A stretch of DNA of 64,000 bases from Nocardia jiangxiensis NBRC 101359 (GTDB taxonomy: Bacteria; Actinomycetota; Actinomycetes; Mycobacteriales; Mycobacteriaceae), in assembly GCF_000308615.1 (NCBI RefSeq), contig NZ_BAGB01000062.1:157862-221861 (forward strand), in the 5' to 3' direction. The notes beneath the pieces are model-generated. The model had not been told where the DNA came from, did not search any database, and saw nothing but the letters and a program-made list of their open reading frames with translations. This document shows positions 56,928-64,000 of the stretch, piece after piece (position 1 is the stretch's first letter; every line of letters starts with the position of its first letter). The translations under genes and the position numbers were made by a program.

Positions 56928-57959
56928 ATGCCGCTCGTCACGCGTGTGACGGACCTGATCGGCAATACACCGCTGTTCGACTTGGCGGCAACGACGACCG
57001 GTACCCGGCTGTTACTCAAGCTCGAGCAGTTCAACCCGACCGGCGCGGCCAAGATCCGGATGGCCCGCGAAATGGTGCTCGATGCTGAGCGTCGAGGTTT
57101 GCTGAGTAATGGCGGGCATATTATCGAGTCCACATCGGGAAATACCGGACTCGGATTGGCCGTGGTGGCCGCCGAACGCGGATACCGTTTCACCGCGGTC
57201 GTCGACCACCACGCCTGCAAGGACAAATTGCGCGCTATGCAAGCCATGGGAACCGAACTCGTCTACGTCGCCGACGACGGCGACGACACTCTCGCGACCT
57301 CGGCAAGGGAGGACCTCGCCGAGGAGATGGCCGCTGCCCGGCCCGACGCGTACTTCACCGAACAGCACAACAACGACGCCAACGCCCTGGGCTACTATGC
57401 GGTTGCCGATGAGTTGCTGAGTGATCTGGAGCGGGTCGACATCCTGCTGTCGGCGGTCGGCACCGGCGGGTCGCTGTTCGGCACCGCGCGGCGACTGCGC
57501 GAACTGGGCCGCCCCGCGCGGGTGATCGGCGTGGAACCGGAGGGGTCGATCGCCTTCGGCGGTCCGGGTGGCCCCTACTGGCAGTCCGGCACCGGCACCC
57601 CGCCGGGCGCGACGATCGGTACCGCGGTGGACTATTCGCTGCTGGACGAGGGCGTGAAGGTCTCCGACGTGGCCGCCTTCGCCACCGCACGCGCCGTCGC
57701 GCGCAAGCTCGGGCTGATGATCGGTGGTTCGGCGGGCGGTTCGGTACATGCCGCGCTGGCCCGGCTCGAGGAGTTCCCGCCGGGCTCCACGGTGGTCACC
57801 ATCGTGTGCGACGGCGGCGAGAAATACCTGGACACGGTGTTCGACGACGCCTGGATGAGTGAGCGCGACCTGCTCGACGAATCGGCCGAGGCCGAGGTGC
57901 TGGCGCTGCTGGAGCGTTACGCACCCGCTCCCGCCGAGAATCTGGTGGGTGCGCGATGA
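56928..57959 (+). CDS. Cysteine-synthase-fold PLP enzyme, SbnA-like
   Basis: A 343-residue fold-type II PLP enzyme. The PLP Lys is in FNPTGAAKIRMAREM (about residue 44), the substrate loop is IIESTSGNTGLGLAVVA (about 66-82), and the phosphate loop is LLSAVGTGGSLFGTARRL (about 179-196). GEKYLDTVFDDAWM at the end is the usual 'CDGG.KYL.TV..D.WM' block. SbnA joins O-phosphoserine and glutamate to start diaminopropionate synthesis, and 'PTGA.K.R' with the neighbouring SbnB-like gene supports that role over ordinary cysteine synthesis. A GAGGAG-like site precedes the ATG, 60 bases after the decarboxylase gene. Confidence 0.87.
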   Translation: MPLVTRVTDLIGNTPLFDLAATTTGTRLLLKLEQFNPTGAAKIRMAREMVLDAERRGLLSNGGHIIESTSGNTGLGLAVVAAERGYRFTAVVDHHACKDKLRAMQAMGTELVYVADDGDDTLATSAREDLAEEMAAARPDAYFTEQHNNDANALGYYAVADELLSDLERVDILLSAVGTGGSLFGTARRLRELGRPARVIGVEPEGSIAFGGPGGPYWQSGTGTPPGATIGTAVDYSLLDEGVKVSDVAAFATARAVARKLGLMIGGSAGGSVHAALARLEEFPPGSTVVTIVCDGGEKYLDTVFDDAWMSERDLLDESAEAEVLALLERYAPAPAENLVGAR

Positions 57960-58036
57960 CCTCGCCACCGATCCCGCCGCCGTCCCGGCAGAATCCGTCC
58001 CATACCTTTACGAGAAGGAGGTTTCCAAAAATCCTC

Positions 58037-58072
58037 AGAAGTAAGGTATACCTAAGTGAGAATGTAATTCTC
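58037..58072 (+). promoter_or_regulatory. Possible iron box and palindrome before the MATE gene
   Basis: TAAGGTATACCTAA (58042-58055) carries an IdeR-like half-site and sits beside the perfect palindrome GAGAAT-GTA-ATTCTC (58058-58072). Both precede the exporter start by under 55 bases. The iron-box match is only 12 of 19, so iron control is tentative. Confidence 0.4.
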
Positions 58073-58089
58073 ATCGATCAGGCGGCACG

Positions 58090-59493
58090 ATGAGCAACAC
58101 GACGATGCGATCGGACGGACGGCAGCTGACCGCCCTCGCGACGCCGATCGCCATGACACAGCTGGCCCAGGTCGCGGTGTCGACCACCAATATCGCCCTG
58201 ATGGGCTCCCTCGGAGTGGATCAGGTCGCCGCCGGTGGACTGGCGCTGGTGCTGTTCAACCAGATCCGCACCATGTGCGTCGGGCTGATCACCGCGACCG
58301 GTAATCAGGTCGCGACCGCGCTGAGCCGGGCCGAGAAGCGAAACGCCCCGGCCGACACCGAGATCCGCGAGGTGGTCCGCGCGAGCCTGCTGATCTCGAC
58401 GGTCGCGGGCATTCTGGGCGGACTCGTGCTCATCGGCCTGGGCTGGGCGCTGCGGTGGCTCGGCCAGGACGAGGCGGTCCTCGCACAGGCCAGGCCGATG
58501 ATGGTGGCGCTCGCGCCCGGACTGCTGCCGTGCCTGTGGTTCCAGGTGATCCGGCAGTACACCGTCGGCATGCAGCGCCCGCAGGCGCTGCTGCTGGTGA
58601 CGCTCGGCTCGGTCGCACTGAATCTCGTTGCGGCCCTGGCCTTCATGCACGGCTGGGCGGGTATTCCGGCGATGGGCCTGACCGGCGTCGGGGTGGCCAC
58701 CTCGCTGGTGTTCCTGCTGATGTTCGTGGCGTTCTGGTTGATGGTGCACCACGATTCCGAACTCGGCGCGACCCTGCCGCTGCGGCCGTGGCCGGTGCGC
58801 CGGCCGACCGTGATGGCGGAATTGCGCCTCGGCACGCCGATCGCGCTGACCTACGGCTCGGAGGCGGGCCTGTTCTCGGTGCTGGCCCTGGTGATGGGCA
58901 GTCTGGGCCCGGCCGCGCTGGCCGCGCACAATGTCGTCTATCAGCTGGTGTACATCGTGTTCCAGGTGGCGGTGGGGCTCTCGCACGGCGCATCGATCCT
59001 GGTCAGCCGGACAGCGGCACGAGACGAGTACCGCCGCGCCCGCACACTGGCCTGGCTGGCGCTGCGGCATGCGGCGGTAGTCGCGGCGCTGGTCGGCGTG
59101 CTGTACCTCGTCATGCCGAGCATCGTGCTGTGTCCCTTCCTGACCAGCCACGATCGCGGCACCATCCATCTGGCGCACACGCTGCTGCTGATCGCGATCG
59201 TGCTGCAGTTCTTCGATGCGGCGCAGAACATCGGCAACGGTCTGCTGCGCGGCCTGACCGACACCAAGGCAGGATTCCGGCTGTCGCTGGTCGGCTACTG
59301 GATTGTGGGATTGCCCACAGCGCTGATCCTCGCCTTCCCGCTGGGACTGGGTGCGGCCGGAGTCTGGTGGGGTCTGACCGCAGGTCTGGCGACCACTGCC
59401 GGGCTGATGCTGCGCCGATACTTCGCGCATCTGGACACGCGTGAACAGGCCGAGCCCAGGCTGCTGGCCGGTAGCCTGCCGGGACACACCTGA
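58090..59493 (+). CDS. MATE-family exporter
   Basis: A 467-residue transporter with 12 membrane segments in two repeats, starting TALATPIAMTQLAQVAVSTT-like (residues 13-32) and LGTPIALTYGSEAGLFSV (about 247-264), the paired first helices of MATE proteins. These export small molecules by Na+ or H+ exchange. It lies 130 bases after the SbnA-like gene with a possible iron box between, and most likely exports the product of the diaminopropionate cluster. No other export gene is in the cluster. ATG at 58090 begins MSNTTMRSDG. Confidence 0.87.
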   Translation: MSNTTMRSDGRQLTALATPIAMTQLAQVAVSTTNIALMGSLGVDQVAAGGLALVLFNQIRTMCVGLITATGNQVATALSRAEKRNAPADTEIREVVRASLLISTVAGILGGLVLIGLGWALRWLGQDEAVLAQARPMMVALAPGLLPCLWFQVIRQYTVGMQRPQALLLVTLGSVALNLVAALAFMHGWAGIPAMGLTGVGVATSLVFLLMFVAFWLMVHHDSELGATLPLRPWPVRRPTVMAELRLGTPIALTYGSEAGLFSVLALVMGSLGPAALAAHNVVYQLVYIVFQVAVGLSHGASILVSRTAARDEYRRARTLAWLALRHAAVVAALVGVLYLVMPSIVLCPFLTSHDRGTIHLAHTLLLIAIVLQFFDAAQNIGNGLLRGLTDTKAGFRLSLVGYWIVGLPTALILAFPLGLGAAGVWWGLTAGLATTAGLMLRRYFAHLDTREQAEPRLLAGSLPGHT

Positions 59494-59631
59494 GCCCAAC
59501 CGCTCATCTGCGCGTAAGCGTGTCGTCATCGGCCGCGGGCACTGTGGAGTGGACGGGTTTCGCTATTCTCGGCAACGAGGACGAAGCCACAGTGCCCGTC
59601 ACGACGACGAGCGAGCGCGGGGAGGAGTCCG

Positions 59632-60543
59632 GTGCCCAGCAGCAGAGTCGCGGAATATCCGCGACCGGACCATATTCTGTTCCATTTCAGCGACACCCAT
59701 CTGGTCGGCGACGGTGCGCTCTACGGCGCGGTCGACGCGGTCGAACGGTTGCGTGGGCTGCTCGCCCAGGCCGAGGCCAGCCGGATCATCCCCGCCGCGA
59801 TCGTCTTCACCGGCGATCTGACCGATCAGGGTGAGTCGGACGCGTACGACCGGCTGCGCGCACTGGTCGAACCGCTCGCCGAGCAACTCGGCGCACCCGT
59901 GGTGTGGGTGCCCGGGAATCACGACGACCGAGCCACCCTGCGTGCGCGCCTGCTCGACGAGCCCGGTTCGGCCGAACCCCTGGACCGGGTGCACGTCGTC
60001 GACGGGCTGCGCATCGTGGTTCTGGACACGACCGTGCCCGGCGAGCACTACGGCGAGGTCACCGATACCCAACTGGCCTGGCTGCGTTCGGTTCTGGCCG
60101 AACCCGCGCCGTTCGGCAGCATCCTCGCCATGCACCACCCGCCGGTGCCGTGCATCCAGGATCTGGCCGTCACGGTCGAGTTGCGCGATCAGCGCCGCCT
60201 CGCCGAGGTGCTGCGCGGCACCGATGTGCGCGCCATCCTCGCCGGACATCTGCACTTCTCCACCACCGCGACATTCGCCGGAATCCCGGTTTCGGTGGCG
60301 TCCTCGGCCTGCTACAGCCAGGATCTGGCCGTCACCGACGGCGGCCAGCGCGGCCGAGACGGTGCACAAAGTTTCAACTACGTGCACGTCTACCCGGACA
60401 CGGTCGTGCATTCGGTGGTCCCGCTCGGCGACGGGCCGACCGTCGGACGGCCCGCGACCCCCGAACAAGCGGCGCAACGATTGCGCGAGGCCGGAATCGT
60501 CATCCCGGAGGCCGGGCGCATCCCGCACGTGCTGCCCGGCTGA
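59632..60543 (+). CDS. cpdA: Metallophosphodiesterase, CpdA/Rv0805 type
   Basis: A 303-residue class III phosphodiesterase. The dimetal motifs are HFSDTHLVG (about residues 18-26), VFTGDLTDQGE (about 58-68), WVPGNHDDR (about 93-101), AMHHPPVP (about 165-172) and ILAGHLHFS (about 203-211). Mycobacterial Rv0805 cleaves 2',3'- and, weakly, 3',5'-cyclic nucleotides and affects the envelope. GTG at 59632 begins VPSSRVAEYP. The next gene on the opposite strand is a cpsY homologue, the order found at Rv0805-Rv0806c, supporting orthology. Confidence 0.92.
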   Translation: MPSSRVAEYPRPDHILFHFSDTHLVGDGALYGAVDAVERLRGLLAQAEASRIIPAAIVFTGDLTDQGESDAYDRLRALVEPLAEQLGAPVVWVPGNHDDRATLRARLLDEPGSAEPLDRVHVVDGLRIVVLDTTVPGEHYGEVTDTQLAWLRSVLAEPAPFGSILAMHHPPVPCIQDLAVTVELRDQRRLAEVLRGTDVRAILAGHLHFSTTATFAGIPVSVASSACYSQDLAVTDGGQRGRDGAQSFNYVHVYPDTVVHSVVPLGDGPTVGRPATPEQAAQRLREAGIVIPEAGRIPHVLPG

Positions 60544-60552
60544 TGAATCCGG

Positions 60553-62007
60553 TTATGCCGCACCTGGTTCGAGGGCGGCCAGCGGATCGTCGTCGGTGAT
60601 CAGTTCCCACGGAGCCGGATCCGGGAAATAGCCCTGCAGGAATTCCGACACCGCGCGGACCCGTTCGGTTTCGGCGACCTCCGGGAAGCTGCCGTCGTTG
60701 AGGCAGAAGAAATCCACGTTGCGGCGTCGGGTCAGGGTGGGCAGCATGCCCAGGCCGCTGTGGCTGGTGGTGTCGACGTAGCGCATCTTCGCCGTCTCCT
60801 GCGGTACCGCGCGGCCGGTGAGCAGGGCGTAGTAGTGATACAGCGAATTGGTGACCGAGATGTCGGTGGCCGCCCGGAACCGGCTGGCCCGGGTGCGGGC
60901 GAAATCTGCGCCGAACTCCTGTTCCATCTCGTGCAATACGCTGCGACGCAACGGAACCGGCGTATGTTCCAGATGCCGGGTGATCAGCGGGCCGAACCGT
61001 TCGGTCAGCAGCTGCCGGTTCACCCGGGCCGCGTTCTCGAATCCGCTGCGCCGTTCGTTGTTGGCCCCCGGGCCGATTCGCGTGCCCGCCTCGATGAACC
61101 GGCTGATCCCGGCCGGGGTGAAGAACATCGACGGCCGGATCGGACGGGCGAAGAACATGTCGTCGTTGGAGTACAGAAAGTGTTCGGACAGACCGTCGAT
61201 GTGCTGCAACTGGCATTCGATGGCATGCGAGTTGAACACCGGCAGCCCGGCGGTGTCCGAGAAGTGGTCCACCGCACGCACGATCGTCACCTTCGGATCC
61301 TGCGCCAGCCAGCCGGGCACGGCCGAATCGGTGGCGATGAAGATGCGCCGGATCCAGGGTGCGTTCTTGTGCACCGAGCGCAGCGCGTACCGCAGCTCGT
61401 CGATCTGGCGGATGCGGGCATCGGCCGCATCACCCTCGCCGACGACGACCTGCGCCATCATTCCCGCACGGCGAGCACGGAATTCGGGATCGGCGCCGTC
61501 CACCCAGGAGTAGACGATATCGATGTCGAAGCCGACGTCGGCCGGATGCGGCGCGAACATGCCGTCGAGGGTGGGCCAGCTGGTGTCGAACAGCAGGACC
61601 GTGGTGCGGGTGACGTCGGCGAGGTCGAAAACGGTGCGGGTCAACGCATTGGGACGTGGGCACTCGACGGTGTCGCCGTGCTGGTCCCACAGTTCGATAT
61701 CGACGTGATGCGCCGGATCGGCATCTCTGCCCAATCGAATAACATTGCGGCGCAATTCATTACAGGAGAATCCGGCGATCATCGACGCACCCAGCACGCG
61801 GCGTAACGCCGTGCGGTACGTGGAATCCACGGCCAGCACCGGACGACTCGCCGCATCCCGCACCAGCAGACACGGCACCTCCGCCGCTGCGAATTCACTT
61901 CGCAGATAACGCAAATCGTCGATCACCGCGGCCGACACCGACAGATTGCGCACCGCGCTGGAGCCTTCGGCCCACCCGGTCGCGTCCACTGCATCGAATT
62001 CCGTCAT
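60553..62007 (-). CDS. cpsY: Stealth-family sugar-1-phosphate transferase (CpsY-like)
   Basis: A 484-residue Stealth protein. Conserved regions in order: CR1 DIDIVYSWVDGADPEFRARR (about residues 177-196), CR2 IRQIDELRYALRSVHKNAPW with RIFIATD, CR3 HEMEQEFGADFARTRASRFR-type helix with SLYHYYALLTGRAV, and CR4 NVDFFCLNDGS near the C-terminus. Such enzymes transfer sugar-1-phosphate to build phosphodiester-linked glycans at the cell surface. A unique N-terminal region of about 170 residues precedes CR1. ATG at 62007 has CAGGAG about 7 bases upstream. Synteny with cpdA matches Rv0806c. The glycan it makes in Nocardia is unknown. Confidence 0.9.
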   Translation of the reverse strand: MTEFDAVDATGWAEGSSAVRNLSVSAAVIDDLRYLRSEFAAAEVPCLLVRDAASRPVLAVDSTYRTALRRVLGASMIAGFSCNELRRNVIRLGRDADPAHHVDIELWDQHGDTVECPRPNALTRTVFDLADVTRTTVLLFDTSWPTLDGMFAPHPADVGFDIDIVYSWVDGADPEFRARRAGMMAQVVVGEGDAADARIRQIDELRYALRSVHKNAPWIRRIFIATDSAVPGWLAQDPKVTIVRAVDHFSDTAGLPVFNSHAIECQLQHIDGLSEHFLYSNDDMFFARPIRPSMFFTPAGISRFIEAGTRIGPGANNERRSGFENAARVNRQLLTERFGPLITRHLEHTPVPLRRSVLHEMEQEFGADFARTRASRFRAATDISVTNSLYHYYALLTGRAVPQETAKMRYVDTTSHSGLGMLPTLTRRRNVDFFCLNDGSFPEVAETERVRAVSEFLQGYFPDPAPWELITDDDPLAALEPGAA

Positions 62008-62655
62008 CACCGATCTCCTGTTTTCCACATCGGCCCGTGCCGTCGAATCGACGGAATACGGGCATCCACACCCCTGACTGACAAACACACACAGCGCCCT
62101 CCACCACCACGGCGGAGGGCTCGGCAGAACCGTTGAGCGCTAGGGAAGAACCCGAATTCGCCCCGCCGCGGTGAGACTGTTCGGGAAGGCTGCCCACAAT
62201 CGATGGCGAGAGGATCGCAATCCCATTCGTTCTCACCTCACTCACGGACGGACGCATGGAAGCGTCGCTGATTTGCTGTGACGATCGCCGGCAGCGTGCG
62301 CATACCGCACACACGGCGCCACCCGGCGAACTTCACCGGACGGCCATCGGCCGGTAACTCTGCAGACCTCGACTCGACGAGGAACTGTTACGAATGATGC
62401 AACGAGCGAGACCGATTAGTCAATCCATACCCGCGCTGGTCCGACGCATTTTTCACGGCAGTAACGAAATCGTCGCGAACGGGCCCCGAGTGGCCGTCGC
62501 GCACACAGCTCTCACTCGTAATTGAGGATAGGCATACCATCGAAATCCGCGCGGTATCACGAACCATATGCGTGGCCAGCGGTCATGCGGCGCAACGGCT
62601 TACACTGCTAACTGTGGCACAGCCCGCCGCGTAGCCGACCGTGAGGTGAGCAGAG
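62008..62655. other. Long intergenic region upstream of cpsY
   Basis: About 650 bases with no supported gene. It holds CCGTCGA-A-TCGACGG (62040-62054), a perfect 7-bp palindrome 33 bases before cpsY and a likely operator, and GCCCTCC-N11-GGAGGGC (62096-62120), a 7-bp hairpin. From about 62150 to 62655 I see no repeat, RNA or coding pattern; open frames here lack ribosome sites. Confidence 0.55.
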
Positions 62656-63132
62656 ATGGTAACCGGAGCCCGAGAACGTCACGAGTCCTCGACCGAACAT
62701 CCCGAACTGGACACCCTGCCGGAGTGGCCGGTGGATACGATCGCGGTTCTCGTGACGACCGATCCGGCGCCGCACGCCATTCCCGTCTCCTGGCCGGTGC
62801 GCGCCGGGGATCGTCGAATTCTGTTGAGCCTCAAGTCCGATCGCGGTTCGTTGGCACGATTGCGGGCACGCCCCGAGGTGGCGCTGCTGATTCTCGGCGG
62901 CGGCGATGTCGCGCTGTGCGCGCGGGGCCGGGCGCACGTGCTGGCCGATCCGATGCCGGGCGCGGACGATTACACGGCCGTGGACATCGACGTCGACGTG
63001 ATCGACGATCACCACCAGTCCGCATTCGCCATCACCACCGGCATACAGCGCGAGGTGCTGGACGCATCCGAGCTGCAGTATCTCGAATCCCGGGTGGCGA
63101 CCTTACGTTCGCTGGCCGAGGTTCGACGATGA
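62656..63132 (+). CDS. Pyridoxamine-5'-phosphate-oxidase-fold (flavin/F420-binding) protein
   Basis: A 158-residue split-barrel protein. AVLVTTDPAPHAIPVSWPVR (about residues 29-48), RILLSLKSDRGSLARLRARPEVALLILG (with Lys/Arg positions that bind the cofactor) and HVLADPM match small PNPOx-like proteins. Actinobacterial members often use F420 or FMN to reduce small molecules; the substrate cannot be deduced. Its stop overlaps the next ATG (ATGA), so it is coupled to a thiamine-binding-fold protein. ATG at 62656 follows GTGAGCAGAG. Confidence 0.75.
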   Translation: MVTGARERHESSTEHPELDTLPEWPVDTIAVLVTTDPAPHAIPVSWPVRAGDRRILLSLKSDRGSLARLRARPEVALLILGGGDVALCARGRAHVLADPMPGADDYTAVDIDVDVIDDHHQSAFAITTGIQREVLDASELQYLESRVATLRSLAEVRR

Positions 63133-63425
63133 TCGCCGCCTTCTCCGTCACGCCCATCGGGTCCGGTGAAGAGGTCGGACGCGCGGTCGCCGAGGCGGTG
63201 CGCGTCGTGCGCGCCAGCGGCCTGCCGAACGAGACCACCTCCATGTTCACCACCATCGAGGGTGAGTGGGACGAGGTCATGGCCGTGATCAAACAGGCCA
63301 CCGACGCCGTCATGGCCGTCTCCTCCCGCTGCAGCCTGGTCATCAAGGCCGATGTGCGCCCCGGGGTCAGCGATGGCATGACCTCGAAGGTGGCCAGCGT
63401 CGAGCGTTATCTCGCCGAGGGCTGA
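63129..63425 (+). CDS. Thiamine-binding-fold protein (MTH1187/YkoF-like, DUF77)
   Basis: A 98-residue protein with the ferredoxin-like fold pattern of the MTH1187 family: AAFSVTPIGSGEEVGRAVAE at the start, SGLPNETTSMFTTIEGEWDE (the 'Y.t.p.gT.iEG.wdev' block) and RCSLVIKADVRPGVSDGMT. Related proteins bind thiamine or similar small molecules. It overlaps the preceding oxidase-fold gene by 4 bases and faces a TetR regulator whose stop is 25 bases away. Confidence 0.85.
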   Translation: MIAAFSVTPIGSGEEVGRAVAEAVRVVRASGLPNETTSMFTTIEGEWDEVMAVIKQATDAVMAVSSRCSLVIKADVRPGVSDGMTSKVASVERYLAEG

Positions 63426-63450
63426 GCGACCGGGTCGGACCCGATCATCG

Positions 63451-64000
63451 TCATTCGACCTCGACCTGCAGCCGTAGCCCGGCGGCCGTGACCGCCACCA
63501 GCCGGTCCACCGCGGCGTCGGAGCCGAGTTCCGCGGCGGCGGTCAGGGCGTGCAGACAGTAGTCGGCCAGCTCGTCCGCGGCGATGTCGTCGCGGAGTTC
63601 GCCGCTGTAGGCCGCCTCGGCGATCAGCTCGGATATCAACTCCCGCAGCCGGTTTCGGGCATCGGAGATCTGCTCGTCGGGATGCAGCGCCTGCACGAGT
63701 CCCCGATCGTGACGGCCTGCGCGATGCATGCCGTGCGCGTAGGAACGCAGTACCGCGGTCAGGCGGGCGCCCGCCGTGCCGGATCCGGCACGCACTCGCA
63801 CCAGCTCCGCCAGGTGTTCCTCGACCCGGCGGGTGTGCCAGGTGCGCAGAATGGCGTCCACATCGGGGAAGTACTTGTACAGGGTCGCGCGCCCGATTCC
63901 GGCATGTTCGGCGATCTGCGACATCGTCACCGCGCGCAGGCCGTGTTCGAAGACCAGCGCCGCCGCACTGTCCACGATCGCGTCCCGCACCTGCGTCCGA
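63451..64000 (-). CDS. TetR-family regulator, N-terminus cut by window edge
   Basis: At least 180 residues are visible. The helix-turn-helix region is MSQIAEHAGIGRATLYKYFP (about residues 24-43 of the visible part), preceded by VDSAAALVFEHGLRAV. The ligand domain is helical (RVEEHLAELVRVRAG... to DELADYCLHALTAAAELG). An in-frame GTG occurs at 63990, but the frame is open to the end of the window and the true start may be outside. Its target and ligand are unknown; the convergent neighbour makes local control of the thiamine-fold gene uncertain. Confidence 0.85.
   Translation of the reverse strand, partial: RTQVRDAIVDSAAALVFEHGLRAVTMSQIAEHAGIGRATLYKYFPDVDAILRTWHTRRVEEHLAELVRVRAGSGTAGARLTAVLRSYAHGMHRAGRHDRGLVQALHPDEQISDARNRLRELISELIAEAAYSGELRDDIAADELADYCLHALTAAAELGSDAAVDRLVAVTAAGLRLQVEVE

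Noticed and set aside
53397..59493. Naming the iron-box cluster staphyloferrin B synthesis
   Set aside because: The Sbn-like genes cover only amino-acid formation and decarboxylation; no NIS synthetase or siderophore receptor is present in the window.
61895..62314. Minus-strand frame of 139 codons upstream of cpsY
   Set aside because: It overlaps the well-supported cpsY start in another frame, lacks a ribosome site and has a shadow-like composition.

Overview
The window is high-GC actinobacterial DNA, most likely from Nocardia or a close mycolic-acid relative. Evidence for this: tandem MspA/Nfp-type porins, leaderless GTG promoters, DUF5753 and DUF6461 proteins, and two gene blocks in Mycobacterium-like order (lpqU-eno-ftsB-DUF501-ppx and cpdA-cpsY). 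No rRNA is present; one tRNA is.

Layout. 0-20 kb is mainly housekeeping and transport: a partial Ser/Thr kinase, a copper-type locus (His/Met-rich membrane protein plus DUF305 lipoprotein), a decayed CoA-transferase, a secretory-type lipase beside a PucR regulator, amino-acid and NCS1 permeases, a GT87 mannosyltransferase, a GtrA protein, an MFS exporter, a frameshifted acyl-CoA synthetase and two MspA porins.

20-33.5 kb is a class I lanthipeptide (lantibiotic) cluster and the most notable part of the window. A plus-strand 53-residue precursor (lanA1, 21479-21640) has an FDLD leader box and a 32-residue core with the Ser/Thr/Cys spacing of nisin and subtilin. It sits between an S1 protease and a histidine kinase. 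Converging on it is a ten-gene minus-strand operon: a second short precursor (lanA2, 33348-33488, also with an FDLD box), a winged-helix/BTAD regulator, a luciferase-like oxidoreductase, lanB, lanC, an export-type ABC pair, a LuxR response regulator, and a LanF-type ATPase with an apparently fused LanE-G permease. In the inferred pathway LanB dehydrates and LanC cyclises the precursors, the oxidoreductase tailors them, one ABC system exports and the other gives immunity, and the split kinase/regulator pair controls expression.

34.6-46.5 kb is an 11.8-kb actinomycete integrative and conjugative element (AICE) in a tRNA-Leu(UAA) gene: GntR/KorSA-like repressor with palindromic operators, Spd-like and other small proteins, FtsK/TraB translocase, HUH replication initiator, excisionase and tyrosine integrase. 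Its left end abuts the degraded 3' end of an older related integrase and a second tRNA 3' half, so this site has been used more than once.

46.6-64 kb returns to chromosomal genes (POT transporter, ppx, DUF501, ftsB-like, eno, lpqU) and then an iron-box-preceded cluster: Fe/2-oxoglutarate oxygenase, SbnB-like and SbnA-like 2,3-diaminopropionate enzymes, a PLP decarboxylase-fold enzyme and a MATE exporter. cpdA, cpsY, a flavin/F420-type oxidase-fold protein, a thiamine-binding-fold protein and a partial TetR regulator follow.
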